Shown piece by piece: positions 24,360-32,947 of a stretch of DNA of 64,000 nt. The stretch spans positions 254,494-318,493 of the forward strand of contig DATGXK010000014.1 in the NCBI GenBank assembly GCA_035299025.1. Reading direction: 5' to 3'. Position 1 is the first letter of the stretch. Each line of letters starts with the position of its first letter. Made by a program: the position numbers and the translations under genes. The notes below the pieces were generated by a model. It was not told where the DNA came from and did no database searches. It worked only from the letters and a program-made list of their open reading frames with translations. The DNA is from Leadbetterella sp035299025 (GTDB lineage Bacteria > Bacteroidota > Bacteroidia > Cytophagales > Spirosomataceae).

Positions 24360-27044
24360 TTGACCAAGCTAGTTAAAATATTAATTTTTATTGTTTCATT
24401 TTGTAAATTCTCTACCGGATTTACCCAGGAAATCTTTACTCAAAATTATGACCGCGACATACTTGAGATAAAAGTTGGAGAGAAGAAGGTCATTTTTTAT
24501 AACATCATAGGCACCAACCGCGACTTCAAAAACCTAAAGGTTGAAATAGCCCTACCAGATGGTTTCAGACTTTTAACAAATACGCCAGAGATAGCCTCAT
24601 TAAAAATGGGGGAGCATAAAAGACTATTTTTTACCATTCAGGCCGATGCCAACACCAAATTTGGGCAATATCCTTTGGATCTTAATCTTACGGAGTCCGA
24701 GTATTTGGTGGCTAGCTATGGCTTACAGGTAAATCTCGCCAGAAATCAAAAAATAGAAATCACCCCAATAGACAAACCAGACAAACTTAGCCAAAGAAAT
24801 CAGGAAGAGGTGAGTTTTTTGGTTAAAAACGCAGGAAACTCAGTGGAGGAATTGGAGCTTAGTTCAAGGAGCGGCTTGGTGATAGGAAGCAACAAGATGA
24901 CACTAGAACCTGGACAAAGCCGAATTGTGAAAACCAGAAATGATATTCCAACCAATAATCAAGAAATAAGACTGACCTCATTTGACCTTTTGGTTGCTGT
25001 AAAGGGTCTTGAAAAGCCTTTTGTGTCGGTTTTTACCGTACCTATCATGTCTTTTGCAACTACCAAAAACGATCCCTATCAACGCTTCCCAATACAGGCC
25101 AGTGTACTCTGGAACCAGTTCAATTCGGGAGTTGAAAATATCGGGGCTTTTTCTTTTGATGTTTCAGGAAAAGGATTTGTAGACAGTAAAAACAAACACT
25201 TGGTGGAGTTTATAGCCAAAGGGCCAAATAACTTCAATATTCCCCGATTCGGCAATATAAACCAGTATTTTGTGGCCTATCAAACCGGGTCGTGGCGTGC
25301 AGAAATTGGCGACAAAATGTTCTCAATATCAGAACTAACCGATAATGCTCGCTTTGCGAAAGGTCTAGATATCAGCCGTAAATTTGTCAATAAAGAAGTT
25401 TCTGTTTTTTTTCTAAAACCTCGATTTATTAAGACCATTTCTGAAGAATTTGGGGCAACTTATACACAAAAATTTACCGAGCAGTTCAAAGCCACTGCGT
25501 TGTACATGCACAAAAATCACGAAGAGTTTTTGCAATGGCGGAGCTCAAATTTCTTAAGCCTCAAGTCAGAGTTTGCAAGGGGACATTATAAAGCAAGAGG
25601 CGAAGCAAGTCTTTCTACGAGCAAAACCAAAGTTTCGAGCGGTTTCTTTTACAACTCCAGCCTCGAACTGCCGAAATTGAAAGTTTTTACCAACGCTATA
25701 TATACAGGTAAGAATTATTTTGGATTTTATAACAACAGTATTCTATTCAACAACTCGGCTTTTTATAATTTGTCAAAGAAAACCACCATTGGTTATTCCA
25801 ATAATTTGAGTCAGCTCAATCCAAGCCTCGATGAGTTTGTTTATACTGTATCGCCTTATTTTTTTAGTAACAATCTCAGCCTTGGTCATGATATCAACAA
25901 AAGAAGTAAGTTGAGGTTTAACCTGATCAGTGGACAACGTGAAGACAAAATGGAGGTGAAAACTTACCACTATAAAGAAAGGCTTTTTAGGTATTTTTAC
26001 GATTTCAGAAATACGAAGTGGAACGTTAGAATAGATGGAGATTTAGGCAAAACTCTGAATTTGCTGGAGGCTAAAGATCAGCAAAAGTTTTCGGATGTTT
26101 ACAGATACCGTGGTTTGGTTGTATACTCACCCAAGAGAAATTTGGGTGTTTCGGTGTTTTTGGAGCACCTGAATACCAGCCGATTCTCTTCTCAAATCAA
26201 CCAAAGCAAATTTTGGTTTTATGGTGTTAATGCCAACCTGAATATTCGAAACAGCTTGAATCTGAACGTAAATTATCGTAATAACTTCACACCAGATGAG
26301 CTTTATCAAAGCCAAAGTTTTCTAGATGCCAGTATCAACTATAGGTTTGGAAATCAAGAGATTAGTCTCATGGCCAACTATGGGTACATACCTCCGCCTA
26401 TCAACGACCGCAATGTATTTGCAACTATAAAATACACCATTCATCTCAATACACCCATCAGAAAAAAGAAGGGTCTGGGTAGCGTGGCAGGTAAAATGCA
26501 AGGCGTAAAAGCTGCTGGAGTGTTACTAAATCTGAATGGTAAACAAGTGCTGACGGATGCCGATGGTAGATTTGCTTTTCATGACTTGGTACCCGGGAAA
26601 TATTATCTGGGAGCCGCAAAATCCACTTTGGGATTTGGTAATATTATTGACAGTGACATGCCCTATCTGGTAGAAATTGCCGAAAACGAAAATAAGACCG
26701 TATCGTTGAATGTGATTAATACAGGCAAAGTGCTGGGCAAAGTAGACTTGAAAACTTCTGATAAAGATGGTTTAGAGAATATTTTGGTAGAAATATATAA
26801 CGACAAGTTTACGAAAGTCACAACTACCAACACGCACGGAGAGTTTCAGTTTTCGGAGCTACAAGAGGGAGATTATCAGGTGAGAATAATATCAGAAAAT
26901 ATCAAGAAACAATATGTAATTAAAAACCCTGACTTTAGGGTTGTTGTAATAAAAGGAGAAGAAAGTACTTTTACATTTAATATGGAAGAAAAAAAGAAAA
27001 AAGTAAACTTTCAGAAGGAGAAAATAATTTTGACGGATATATGA
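24360..27044 (+). CDS. Usher-like outer-membrane protein
   Basis: An 894-residue protein starting at TTG, three bases after the previous stop, with a signal peptide (about 1-22). Residues about 25-235 look like Ig-like domains, and about 245-695 carry amphipathic strands of an outer-membrane barrel. Near residue 317 it reads GDKMFSISELTDNARFAKG, which resembles the GD...S.L...RG segment at the start of fimbrial usher barrels. The C terminus (about 700-890) has two peptidase-regulatory-like beta domains (GVLLNLNGKQVLTDADGRF; ENILVEIYNDKFTKV), matching the two C-terminal domains of ushers in number and place. Its end overlaps the next subunit gene by 4 bp. Confidence 0.6.
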   Translation: MTKLVKILIFIVSFCKFSTGFTQEIFTQNYDRDILEIKVGEKKVIFYNIIGTNRDFKNLKVEIALPDGFRLLTNTPEIASLKMGEHKRLFFTIQADANTKFGQYPLDLNLTESEYLVASYGLQVNLARNQKIEITPIDKPDKLSQRNQEEVSFLVKNAGNSVEELELSSRSGLVIGSNKMTLEPGQSRIVKTRNDIPTNNQEIRLTSFDLLVAVKGLEKPFVSVFTVPIMSFATTKNDPYQRFPIQASVLWNQFNSGVENIGAFSFDVSGKGFVDSKNKHLVEFIAKGPNNFNIPRFGNINQYFVAYQTGSWRAEIGDKMFSISELTDNARFAKGLDISRKFVNKEVSVFFLKPRFIKTISEEFGATYTQKFTEQFKATALYMHKNHEEFLQWRSSNFLSLKSEFARGHYKARGEASLSTSKTKVSSGFFYNSSLELPKLKVFTNAIYTGKNYFGFYNNSILFNNSAFYNLSKKTTIGYSNNLSQLNPSLDEFVYTVSPYFFSNNLSLGHDINKRSKLRFNLISGQREDKMEVKTYHYKERLFRYFYDFRNTKWNVRIDGDLGKTLNLLEAKDQQKFSDVYRYRGLVVYSPKRNLGVSVFLEHLNTSRFSSQINQSKFWFYGVNANLNIRNSLNLNVNYRNNFTPDELYQSQSFLDASINYRFGNQEISLMANYGYIPPPINDRNVFATIKYTIHLNTPIRKKKGLGSVAGKMQGVKAAGVLLNLNGKQVLTDADGRFAFHDLVPGKYYLGAAKSTLGFGNIIDSDMPYLVEIAENENKTVSLNVINTGKVLGKVDLKTSDKDGLENILVEIYNDKFTKVTTTNTHGEFQFSELQEGDYQVRIISENIKKQYVIKNPDFRVVVIKGEESTFTFNMEEKKKKVNFQKEKIILTDI

Positions 27045-27586
27045 AATTCATACTTTTGATCTTCTTGTGGGTATTTGTCCCAAAATTATTGTTGGCTCAG
27101 GCAGTGGTAGCACAGGGCTCTACCAATGTTGGCATTACTTTGCCAAGCATAGCACTATTGGATATCGAACCCAACAATTCGGCTGTTTTGCTTGAACTCA
27201 AAGCACCTACCGAGGCGGGTACTTTTTTGAAGTCTACACAACAAACCAATGCCAAATGGATAAATTATTCTTCGGCTGTAGCAAGTGGGAAATATCGGAG
27301 TGTTACGGTACAAATTGAATATGGTAGCGTACCAACAGGTACAATTTTAAAAGCTCAGGCCTCCGCAGCATCAGGTGGAAGGGGAGTTTTGGGAGTTTCG
27401 GGAGGTACTATTACTTTATCTAATTCTCCACAAAGAATAATTCTCAACATAGGCGGTGCAGTAACAGGAAACGGTGCCAACTACGGGCATGGTATCACTT
27501 ACACTTTGGAAGTTACCAATGTCGGTTTGTTGGATTTCAACACTTCCGGTACTGTTGGAATTATCTACACTTTAATAGACAACTAA
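27041..27586 (+). CDS. Secreted pilin-like subunit 2
   Basis: A 181-residue protein with signal peptide (1-19, ending LLAQ), overlapping the usher-like gene (ATGA). It is clearly related to subunit 1: VGITLPSIALLDIE, APTEAG, WINYSSAV (WINYSSII in subunit 1), SVTVQIEYGSVPTG, GNGANYGHGITYTLEV and the C-terminal strand IIYTLIDN. Duplicate subunits around one usher-like gene are common in fimbrial operons, where one is major and one is an adaptor or minor form. No cysteine is seen in the mature domain, so the fold is not disulfide-locked like type 1 pilins. Confidence 0.7.
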   Translation: MKFILLIFLWVFVPKLLLAQAVVAQGSTNVGITLPSIALLDIEPNNSAVLLELKAPTEAGTFLKSTQQTNAKWINYSSAVASGKYRSVTVQIEYGSVPTGTILKAQASAASGGRGVLGVSGGTITLSNSPQRIILNIGGAVTGNGANYGHGITYTLEVTNVGLLDFNTSGTVGIIYTLIDN

Positions 27587-27589
27587 ATC

Positions 27590-28081
27590 ATGCGATACTT
27601 ACTGGCGTTTATTTTTATTCTCGGCTTTGAAAGTTTTTTAAACGCACAAAGCATAACGGTATCTGGAAGTTGGAACCCTGTAGTCAACAGTAATATAATT
27701 ACAGAAGCAGGCCAAGACTATCCTACTGGCTATGCTGTTGAGAGTGCTGCCAATCAGTCGAGTATAAACCTAACCTTGGGTGGAGGCGTCTTCAATGTCT
27801 GGTTTAATGGCTGGCGAGTAGATGTTCAGCGTTCAGATATCTTATGGCCTTCCGGCTTAATCATAGAAACTCGCCGAAGCAGCAATGGAACAGGTTCAGT
27901 TTTTAGTTCAATAACAGGCGGAACTGCTTATCAACAAATTAACACCAGCAGTAATAGTTTTTTTCAAGGCGTTGGGTCATTTAACAACATCAATGTCCAA
28001 TACCGAATTTCGGGAATGAGCATAACCACACCTGTCAATACCTACTCTACCAGTATTATATTTACATTGATAGACAACTAA
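27590..28081 (+). CDS. Secreted subunit 3 of the pilus-like locus
   Basis: A 163-residue protein with signal peptide (1-19, ending LNAQ), 3 bp after subunit 2. The mature part is Ser/Asn-rich and beta-rich and shares with the other two only the closing strand, SIIFTLIDN. That limited similarity plus the last position suggests a tip, adhesin or minor component. Segments GGGVFNVWFNGWRVDVQR and GLIIETRRSS could form a binding face. It ends four bases before the stop codon of the convergent protease gene. Confidence 0.65.
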   Translation: MRYLLAFIFILGFESFLNAQSITVSGSWNPVVNSNIITEAGQDYPTGYAVESAANQSSINLTLGGGVFNVWFNGWRVDVQRSDILWPSGLIIETRRSSNGTGSVFSSITGGTAYQQINTSSNSFFQGVGSFNNINVQYRISGMSITTPVNTYSTSIIFTLIDN

Positions 28082-28085
28082 GAGC

Positions 28086-29189
28086 CTATTCCTCTTCTTC
28101 TCTGTCTGCTCGGTTTACGGTATAGTCGAAGCCATCTTCGCCGCCGTAAACTATACAAAGCTCATCGAGGGCATTCCAGAAACCAAGTTCTTCTTCAGTC
28201 AGCAAATAAAATTCATTCAGAGAAATATAAACGCCGCCATCGTCTTCAAGTGTTTCCCAGTCAAAAAAGAAATCTTGTTCACTCTCTACATATTCCAGAA
28301 TGAGTTCTTCTAACTCATCGGCAAACTCTTCTGACTGTTCGGTGTAAACATAGAAATCTTTAAAAATCAAATAGTCGCTGTCGTAAAACATAGACTCCTC
28401 ATCGTCTACTTCTACGCCTTCGCTGTAATCAAGATTTTCTACAGCCTTTATAATCCAGCTATCGTGCGAGTTGTAGTCGGGATGTATCATATAATCATAC
28501 GGTATGTAGCAATAGCCTTTGTCGCCCCATTCTTCACTCCACGAGTTTCTGACTATAAACACCCTGTCGATGTCGGAATATCCTACACAAAGCATGGCAT
28601 GCCACCCGTGTGTTTCTCTCGTATTATCGGTAGCTTTGGGCATTGGCACACGGCCTTTATTGTTACAGGCTTCGTCAAAAGAATCAAACGTGTTTATAGC
28701 AAAAGCTATGGGATAGCCCTCGGCCAAGGTTTCTCTCCAAAGATCCAAGTCGGTTTCGATATATTCTTTTTCCACAACTCTAAATGCGGCACCTTGTTCG
28801 TAGGCTTCGGCTGCAGGCTCTTCGTTAATTTTGTCTTCTTGGTTGGGCCATAGTTCCTCCGAGCACGCTCCGTATTCTATGAGTCCGTCAATGGCACACT
28901 GCATGTATGAGCCTGAGTCTTCATCTTGGGTGCCATCTACATAACGGGCATTGTAGTAGATATAAAGACGGCTAACGTCTGCGGCATCGCCTAGCTCTCT
29001 TTTGGCCAAATATTCATAAGCCCCAGCCATGGCATTGGCCACGCAGCTATTACCAACTTGATACTCTACCGAGGTTAGAAACTTTCTTAAGTCTACTTTT
29101 TGAGGAAGAGCCGTTTTGTTTTTCAGAGCTTTCATGTTTGCTCCAGCTGGTTTGCGGCCAACTTTATAGCCACCAATGCGGTTGTTCAT
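28086..29189 (-). CDS. Cytosolic papain-like (C1) cysteine protease
   Basis: A 367-residue protein without signal peptide. The papain triad is visible: oxyanion Gln44 and nucleophile Cys49 (YQVGNSCVANAM), His197 (HGWHAMLCVGYSD) and Asn215 (VRNSWSEEWGDKGY). The C-terminal 110 residues form a very acidic extension (SEEFADELEELILEYVE, then FDWETLEDDGGV) not typical of papain enzymes; it could hold a partner or act as an inhibitor-like tail. Bacterial cytosolic C1 enzymes of this shape have no settled role. ATG start; convergent with subunit 3. Confidence 0.85.
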   Translation of the reverse strand: MNNRIGGYKVGRKPAGANMKALKNKTALPQKVDLRKFLTSVEYQVGNSCVANAMAGAYEYLAKRELGDAADVSRLYIYYNARYVDGTQDEDSGSYMQCAIDGLIEYGACSEELWPNQEDKINEEPAAEAYEQGAAFRVVEKEYIETDLDLWRETLAEGYPIAFAINTFDSFDEACNNKGRVPMPKATDNTRETHGWHAMLCVGYSDIDRVFIVRNSWSEEWGDKGYCYIPYDYMIHPDYNSHDSWIIKAVENLDYSEGVEVDDEESMFYDSDYLIFKDFYVYTEQSEEFADELEELILEYVESEQDFFFDWETLEDDGGVYISLNEFYLLTEEELGFWNALDELCIVYGGEDGFDYTVNRADREEEE

Positions 29190-29201
29190 TTGTTCGAAAA
29201 A

Positions 29202-29465
29202 TCAGATGTTGATTAAAATAAGACCAATAATAAAGAGAATAGAAGGCCCGGCCGCCCAATAAATCGATTGTTGCGACCAGGTTTTATAAATACAAAGAAT
29301 GACAAAAATCGGGTATAAAACCATAGCTCCAATAATCAAATAGGGCCACACAGATTTCGTAGAATCGGGAGAATCAAAGGCCATGATAGACATGGGAGCT
29401 GAAATAGCCCACGGTATGAGCGTTCCGGCATTCAATAGGGTTAGGAGTATCAATAATATTTTCAT
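29202..29465 (-). CDS. Small membrane protein
   Basis: An 87-residue protein with three hydrophobic segments (about 1-17, 42-60, 68-86) and short loops. I do not recognise a family. It lies 12 bp upstream of the papain-like protease in the same direction, so they may be co-transcribed and the protein could anchor or regulate the protease, but only spacing says so. Confidence 0.6.
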   Translation of the reverse strand: MKILLILLTLLNAGTLIPWAISAPMSIMAFDSPDSTKSVWPYLIIGAMVLYPIFVILCIYKTWSQQSIYWAAGPSILFIIGLILINI

Positions 29466-29597
29466 GGCCGAAAATATAACAATGGTTAGGTTTCAGGGGG
29501 CAATAATAACCAAAATATTTATTAGTTGGACTATCTAGATTATTTTCTTGGAAATGAAGGAGAGAATTTTGTAATTGCTCCGTAAAACCACAATATC

Positions 29598-29822
29598 ATG
29601 TCATTATTATTTTTGGGAAATCTCGGAGGCACGGAGATTTTTATTTTATTTTTTCTGATTTTACCAATTATTTTTTGGGTCATTGCGATTGTAGACCTGG
29701 TACAAAGACAATTCCAAGACCAAACCAATAAAATAGTTTGGGCTTTAGTTATTCTGCTGATTCCCTTTTTGGGTTCCCTTTTGTATTTGTTGATTGGTAG
29801 AAAAGGTGGTGTGAAGGGATAG
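29598..29822 (+). CDS. PLDc_N-type small membrane protein
   Basis: A 74-residue protein with two membrane helices (about 12-34 and 47-66). LPIIFWVIAIVDLVQRQF and WALVILLIPFLGSLLYLLIG match the N-terminal membrane module of cardiolipin synthases (PLDc_N), which also occurs as free small proteins in Bacteroidota. No phospholipase HKD motif is present. ATG start. It meets the ATP-grasp gene tail to tail, 5 bp apart. Confidence 0.75.
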   Translation: MSLLFLGNLGGTEIFILFFLILPIIFWVIAIVDLVQRQFQDQTNKIVWALVILLIPFLGSLLYLLIGRKGGVKG

Positions 29823-29827
29823 AGCTT

Positions 29828-30667
29828 TCAGAGTCCTGACAACACCGCCTCCACAAATCGATTCGGTCCTTCGGGTGCATATTCAAAAAACAAATCGGGC
29901 TCTATCATCTCTACTTCCATCAGCAAGAAACCATTTGGGGTCATTACACCGTCTATTCTGGCGTAGATAGATTTTTTTCCGGTAATTTCCACAATGTTTT
30001 TTGCAATAAAAATTAGGTCGTCCGAAGGCTCATACTTCAGATACTGTGCACCAAATTGTTTCTGCACTCTAAAGTCACCAGACTTTGGTACTTTCTGAAT
30101 GGCATGTGAGAAATTTCCGCCAAAAAACAGCATCGAAATTTCTCCTGCTTCTTGGATTTCTTCCAGAAATGGTTGTATCAGCCAATCGCCATGGCCAATT
30201 TTGCCATCAATTTTTTCTTGGTTGAGATTTGAAGTTTCGAAAACCTCCGTTTCGTGCGAACCCGCCGAAACAGCTGGTTTGATAACCACTTTTGCCCAAG
30301 GTTTGATAGTTTCTAATGTTATTTTTTCTGATGAAAATAGGGTTGGTATGATGTTGAGACCTCGTTCAGAAAGCTCTTTCAAATAAAATTTATGCGAATT
30401 GTGTAGAACTACCTCTGGGGCATTGATGAGCTTGGTTTTTGAACTTATAAATTGGGTCACCCACGTTTTGAATGCTTCCGGTTTTAGATAATAATCCCAA
30501 GTGCTTCTGATTAATACTAGGTCATAGGCATGCCAATTCACTTCTTCATCGTCCCAGATTTTTACATGTACATCAAAGCCTTTTTCTTCAAAAAGCGGAA
30601 CCAACAACCTGTCATTTTCAGTAAGATTGGGCAGCTTGTCGTAAGTAGCTATTGCGAGTTTCGGCAT
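29828..30667 (-). CDS. ATP-grasp ligase-like protein
   Basis: A 279-residue soluble protein. LVLIRSTWDYYLKPEAF (about 50-66) is typical of a RimK/DcsG-related ATP-grasp group. VVIKPAVSAGSHET holds the ATP-binding lysine, DWLIQPFLEEIQEAGEISML covers the hinge and metal region, and YARIDGVMTPNGFLLMEVEMIEPDLFF carries the acidic metal ligands. Such enzymes join a carboxylate to an amine using ATP; the substrates are unknown. It stands alone, divergent from the NUDIX gene. Confidence 0.85.
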   Translation of the reverse strand: MPKLAIATYDKLPNLTENDRLLVPLFEEKGFDVHVKIWDDEEVNWHAYDLVLIRSTWDYYLKPEAFKTWVTQFISSKTKLINAPEVVLHNSHKFYLKELSERGLNIIPTLFSSEKITLETIKPWAKVVIKPAVSAGSHETEVFETSNLNQEKIDGKIGHGDWLIQPFLEEIQEAGEISMLFFGGNFSHAIQKVPKSGDFRVQKQFGAQYLKYEPSDDLIFIAKNIVEITGKKSIYARIDGVMTPNGFLLMEVEMIEPDLFFEYAPEGPNRFVEAVLSGL

Positions 30668-31078
30668 ATTTATCGTTTAATGATGCAAATATATTGGTTT
30701 CTTGACTTTCTGTCGACTTCTGCTTTTTACTGTTTATGAACGAAACCTTGTCCTTAGGGCAGAACCATATTTACTCATTATTCATTCGTATTTTTATTCT
30801 TGGAAATAACAGGGTACCTAACATAGTAAACTTTTTGGTTTTTTTAGATTACAAAATGAAGTATTTTTATAAAATAATTTGGTTAGGGAAACCTTTGGAC
30901 TCGTTGAAATAATGATTCGAGAGAAGTGGTATAGTCTAAGGAATACATTCGATATCAATAGTTTACCCAATCATCAATTTGTCTTATTTTTGTATTTGCT
31001 ACAAATATTATTTTGGGTAATAGTAATACTCTGATGTTATTTGTTCGGATAAATTTTATAATACTACCTATAAATTAA
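30668..31078. promoter_or_regulatory. Divergent intergenic region with candidate promoter
   Basis: About 410 bases without a gene. At 30985-30992 TATTTTTG fits the Bacteroidota -7 element TAnnTTTG, with TTTA at 30962-30965 nineteen bases upstream as an approximate -33 element, pointing to the NUDIX gene. Nothing else was supported. Confidence 0.35.
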
Positions 31079-31771
31079 ATGCTTAATCAATACCTCCAAG
31101 CCGACAAAATAAATCTTGCCATAGACTGCTGTATTTTTGGTTTTGACGGCGAAAACCTCAAGCTACTTCTCATCAAGCGGAATTTCGAACCCGAGCAGGG
31201 CAAGTGGTCGCTAATGGGTGGATTTTTGAAAAAAGACGAAGACCTCGAAAACGGAGCCAAGAGAATTCTGAACGAACTTACCGGCCTGAGTAATGTGTAT
31301 CTTGAGCAACTCCAGAGCTTTGGCAGTGTGAGTCGTGACCCGCTGGAGCGTACGGTTTCCGTGTGTTTTTATGCTTTGATAAATATCCACGACCATGACG
31401 CCGATCTGGCCAAATCTAAAAACGGCTCTTGGTTTTCTCTTGATAACAGGCCAGATTTGATTTTTGACCATAACGAGATGGTAGAAAAGGCTATAACCGA
31501 GGTTCGCTACAAGGCGGCCTTGCATCCGATAGGTTTTGAGCTCCTTCCTAACAAATTTACGATTCCGGCTCTGCAGAGACTTTACGAAGCTATATATGGC
31601 TACAAATTGGATAGACGAAATTTCAGTCGCAAAATATTGTCAACCAAATTGTTGATAGACACAGGTGAAAAGGACAATAACTCCACCACTAAAAAGGCGT
31701 CTTTGTTTAGACTCGACACCGATAAATACACTTCACAGTTTAACGCTTTTCATTATTTTATAAATCTCTAG
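31079..31771 (+). CDS. NUDIX-domain transcriptional regulator (NrtR/AraR-like)
   Basis: A 230-residue protein with an N-terminal NUDIX fold (about 12-150) whose NUDIX box is degenerate: GGFLKKDEDLENGAKRILNE and then LTGL instead of the full REUxEExGU pattern. That is usual for regulators that bind but do not cleave an ADP-ribose or sugar ligand. Residues about 155-225 form a winged-helix DNA-binding domain (IPALQRLYEAIYGYKLDRRNF). Bacteroidota members control sugar catabolism. The LLM oxidoreductase gene follows 50 bp downstream and the alcohol dehydrogenase and SGNH hydrolase come next; they are plausible targets. Confidence 0.87.
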   Translation: MLNQYLQADKINLAIDCCIFGFDGENLKLLLIKRNFEPEQGKWSLMGGFLKKDEDLENGAKRILNELTGLSNVYLEQLQSFGSVSRDPLERTVSVCFYALINIHDHDADLAKSKNGSWFSLDNRPDLIFDHNEMVEKAITEVRYKAALHPIGFELLPNKFTIPALQRLYEAIYGYKLDRRNFSRKILSTKLLIDTGEKDNNSTTKKASLFRLDTDKYTSQFNAFHYFINL

Positions 31772-31821
31772 CTGAACCTTTAGGCCTCCATTGTTGTAAA
31801 AAGGGTATAGAAAACAAAATA

Positions 31822-32850
31822 ATGGAAATAGGAATAGATAGTTTTGCGGCCAAGGACAGTTCGAAGGCCGACACCCGAGAAAACAGCCAGATAGCCATAA
31901 GCGAATTATTGGAAAGAATAACCTTTGCCGACAAAAGCGGGCTTGATTTCTTTGGAATTGGCGAGCACCACCGAAAAGAATTTTTGGACTCGGCACCAAC
32001 CATGATTCTAGCTGCTGCTGCTGCTCAAACCCAAAAAATAAAACTTGGGAGTGCTGTTACGGTGCTTAGTGCGGCAGATCCAGTTAGGGTTTTTCAGAAT
32101 TTCGCCACACTCGATCTCATCTCCAACGGTCGGGCCGAGATGGTGGTAGGTAGAGGTTCTTTCACTGAAGCATATCCGCTTTTTGGTTTGAATCTTCACC
32201 ATTATGATGAGCTTTTTGCTGAAAAGCTTGATTTATTGTTGAAAATTAAAGACTCAGAAACTGTGACTTGGTCGGGTAAATTTCGACCTGCATTAAACAA
32301 CCAAGCCATATATCCTAGGCCAATTCAAGACGACATTCCAATTTGGCTAGGTGTGGGTGGTACTCCGCAGTCTTTTGTTCGGGCGGGAGTTTTGGGTTTA
32401 CCACTTATGGTAGCCATCATTGGCGGTGATACGCACCGTTTTAGACCTTTGGTAGATTTGTACAGAGAAGCTGGCCGAAAGGCTGGTCATTCGCCAGAAA
32501 AACTCAAAGTAGGTCTTCATTCTCTGGGATATGTAGCAGAAGATACAGAAACCGCCATTGAAGAGTATTTTCCGGGCTATGCCGAAATGTTTACCAGAAT
32601 AGGCAAAGAGCGAGGTTGGCCACCAGTAACACGAGGACATTTCAACACACAAATTGGGCCATTAGGGGCGTTTTTATTGGGTAGTCCGGAAGAAGTTGCG
32701 GCTAAAATAGTGAGGCACAGTGAAGCTCTCGGTGGAATCTCCAGAGTTACTTTCCAGATGGACAATGCGGGTCTCAGCCACCAAAAACTATTGAAAGCGA
32801 TAGAGTTGATAGGCACAAAAGTATCTCCTTTGGTCAATCAATTGAGTTGA
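31822..32850 (+). CDS. LLM-class flavin-dependent oxidoreductase
   Basis: A 342-residue luciferase-like monooxygenase. FFGIGEHHRKEFLDSAP (about 45-61), IKLGSAVTVLSAADPVRVFQ, GRAEMVVGRGSFTEAYPLF and LPLMVAIIGG are standard blocks of the bacterial LLM family that binds FMN or F420. Soluble, ATG start. It sits in the run NUDIX regulator - LLM - alcohol dehydrogenase - SGNH hydrolase, all on the plus strand with short gaps. Substrate unknown. Confidence 0.9.
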   Translation: MEIGIDSFAAKDSSKADTRENSQIAISELLERITFADKSGLDFFGIGEHHRKEFLDSAPTMILAAAAAQTQKIKLGSAVTVLSAADPVRVFQNFATLDLISNGRAEMVVGRGSFTEAYPLFGLNLHHYDELFAEKLDLLLKIKDSETVTWSGKFRPALNNQAIYPRPIQDDIPIWLGVGGTPQSFVRAGVLGLPLMVAIIGGDTHRFRPLVDLYREAGRKAGHSPEKLKVGLHSLGYVAEDTETAIEEYFPGYAEMFTRIGKERGWPPVTRGHFNTQIGPLGAFLLGSPEEVAAKIVRHSEALGGISRVTFQMDNAGLSHQKLLKAIELIGTKVSPLVNQLS

Positions 32851-32947
32851 TTTGATGATTTTCAAAAATTTTCTCGCCAATGGCTAAAAAATCTGGTAAA
32901 GTTTAAGAACTTTCGAACCTAAATTTTCTGAATAAAACAAATTGTAC

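Noticed and set aside
22929..28081. WxL/DUF916-type surface system
   Set aside because: The 260-residue protein lacks the C-terminal membrane anchor of that system, and an outer-membrane barrel gene is present, which Gram-positive WxL loci do not have.
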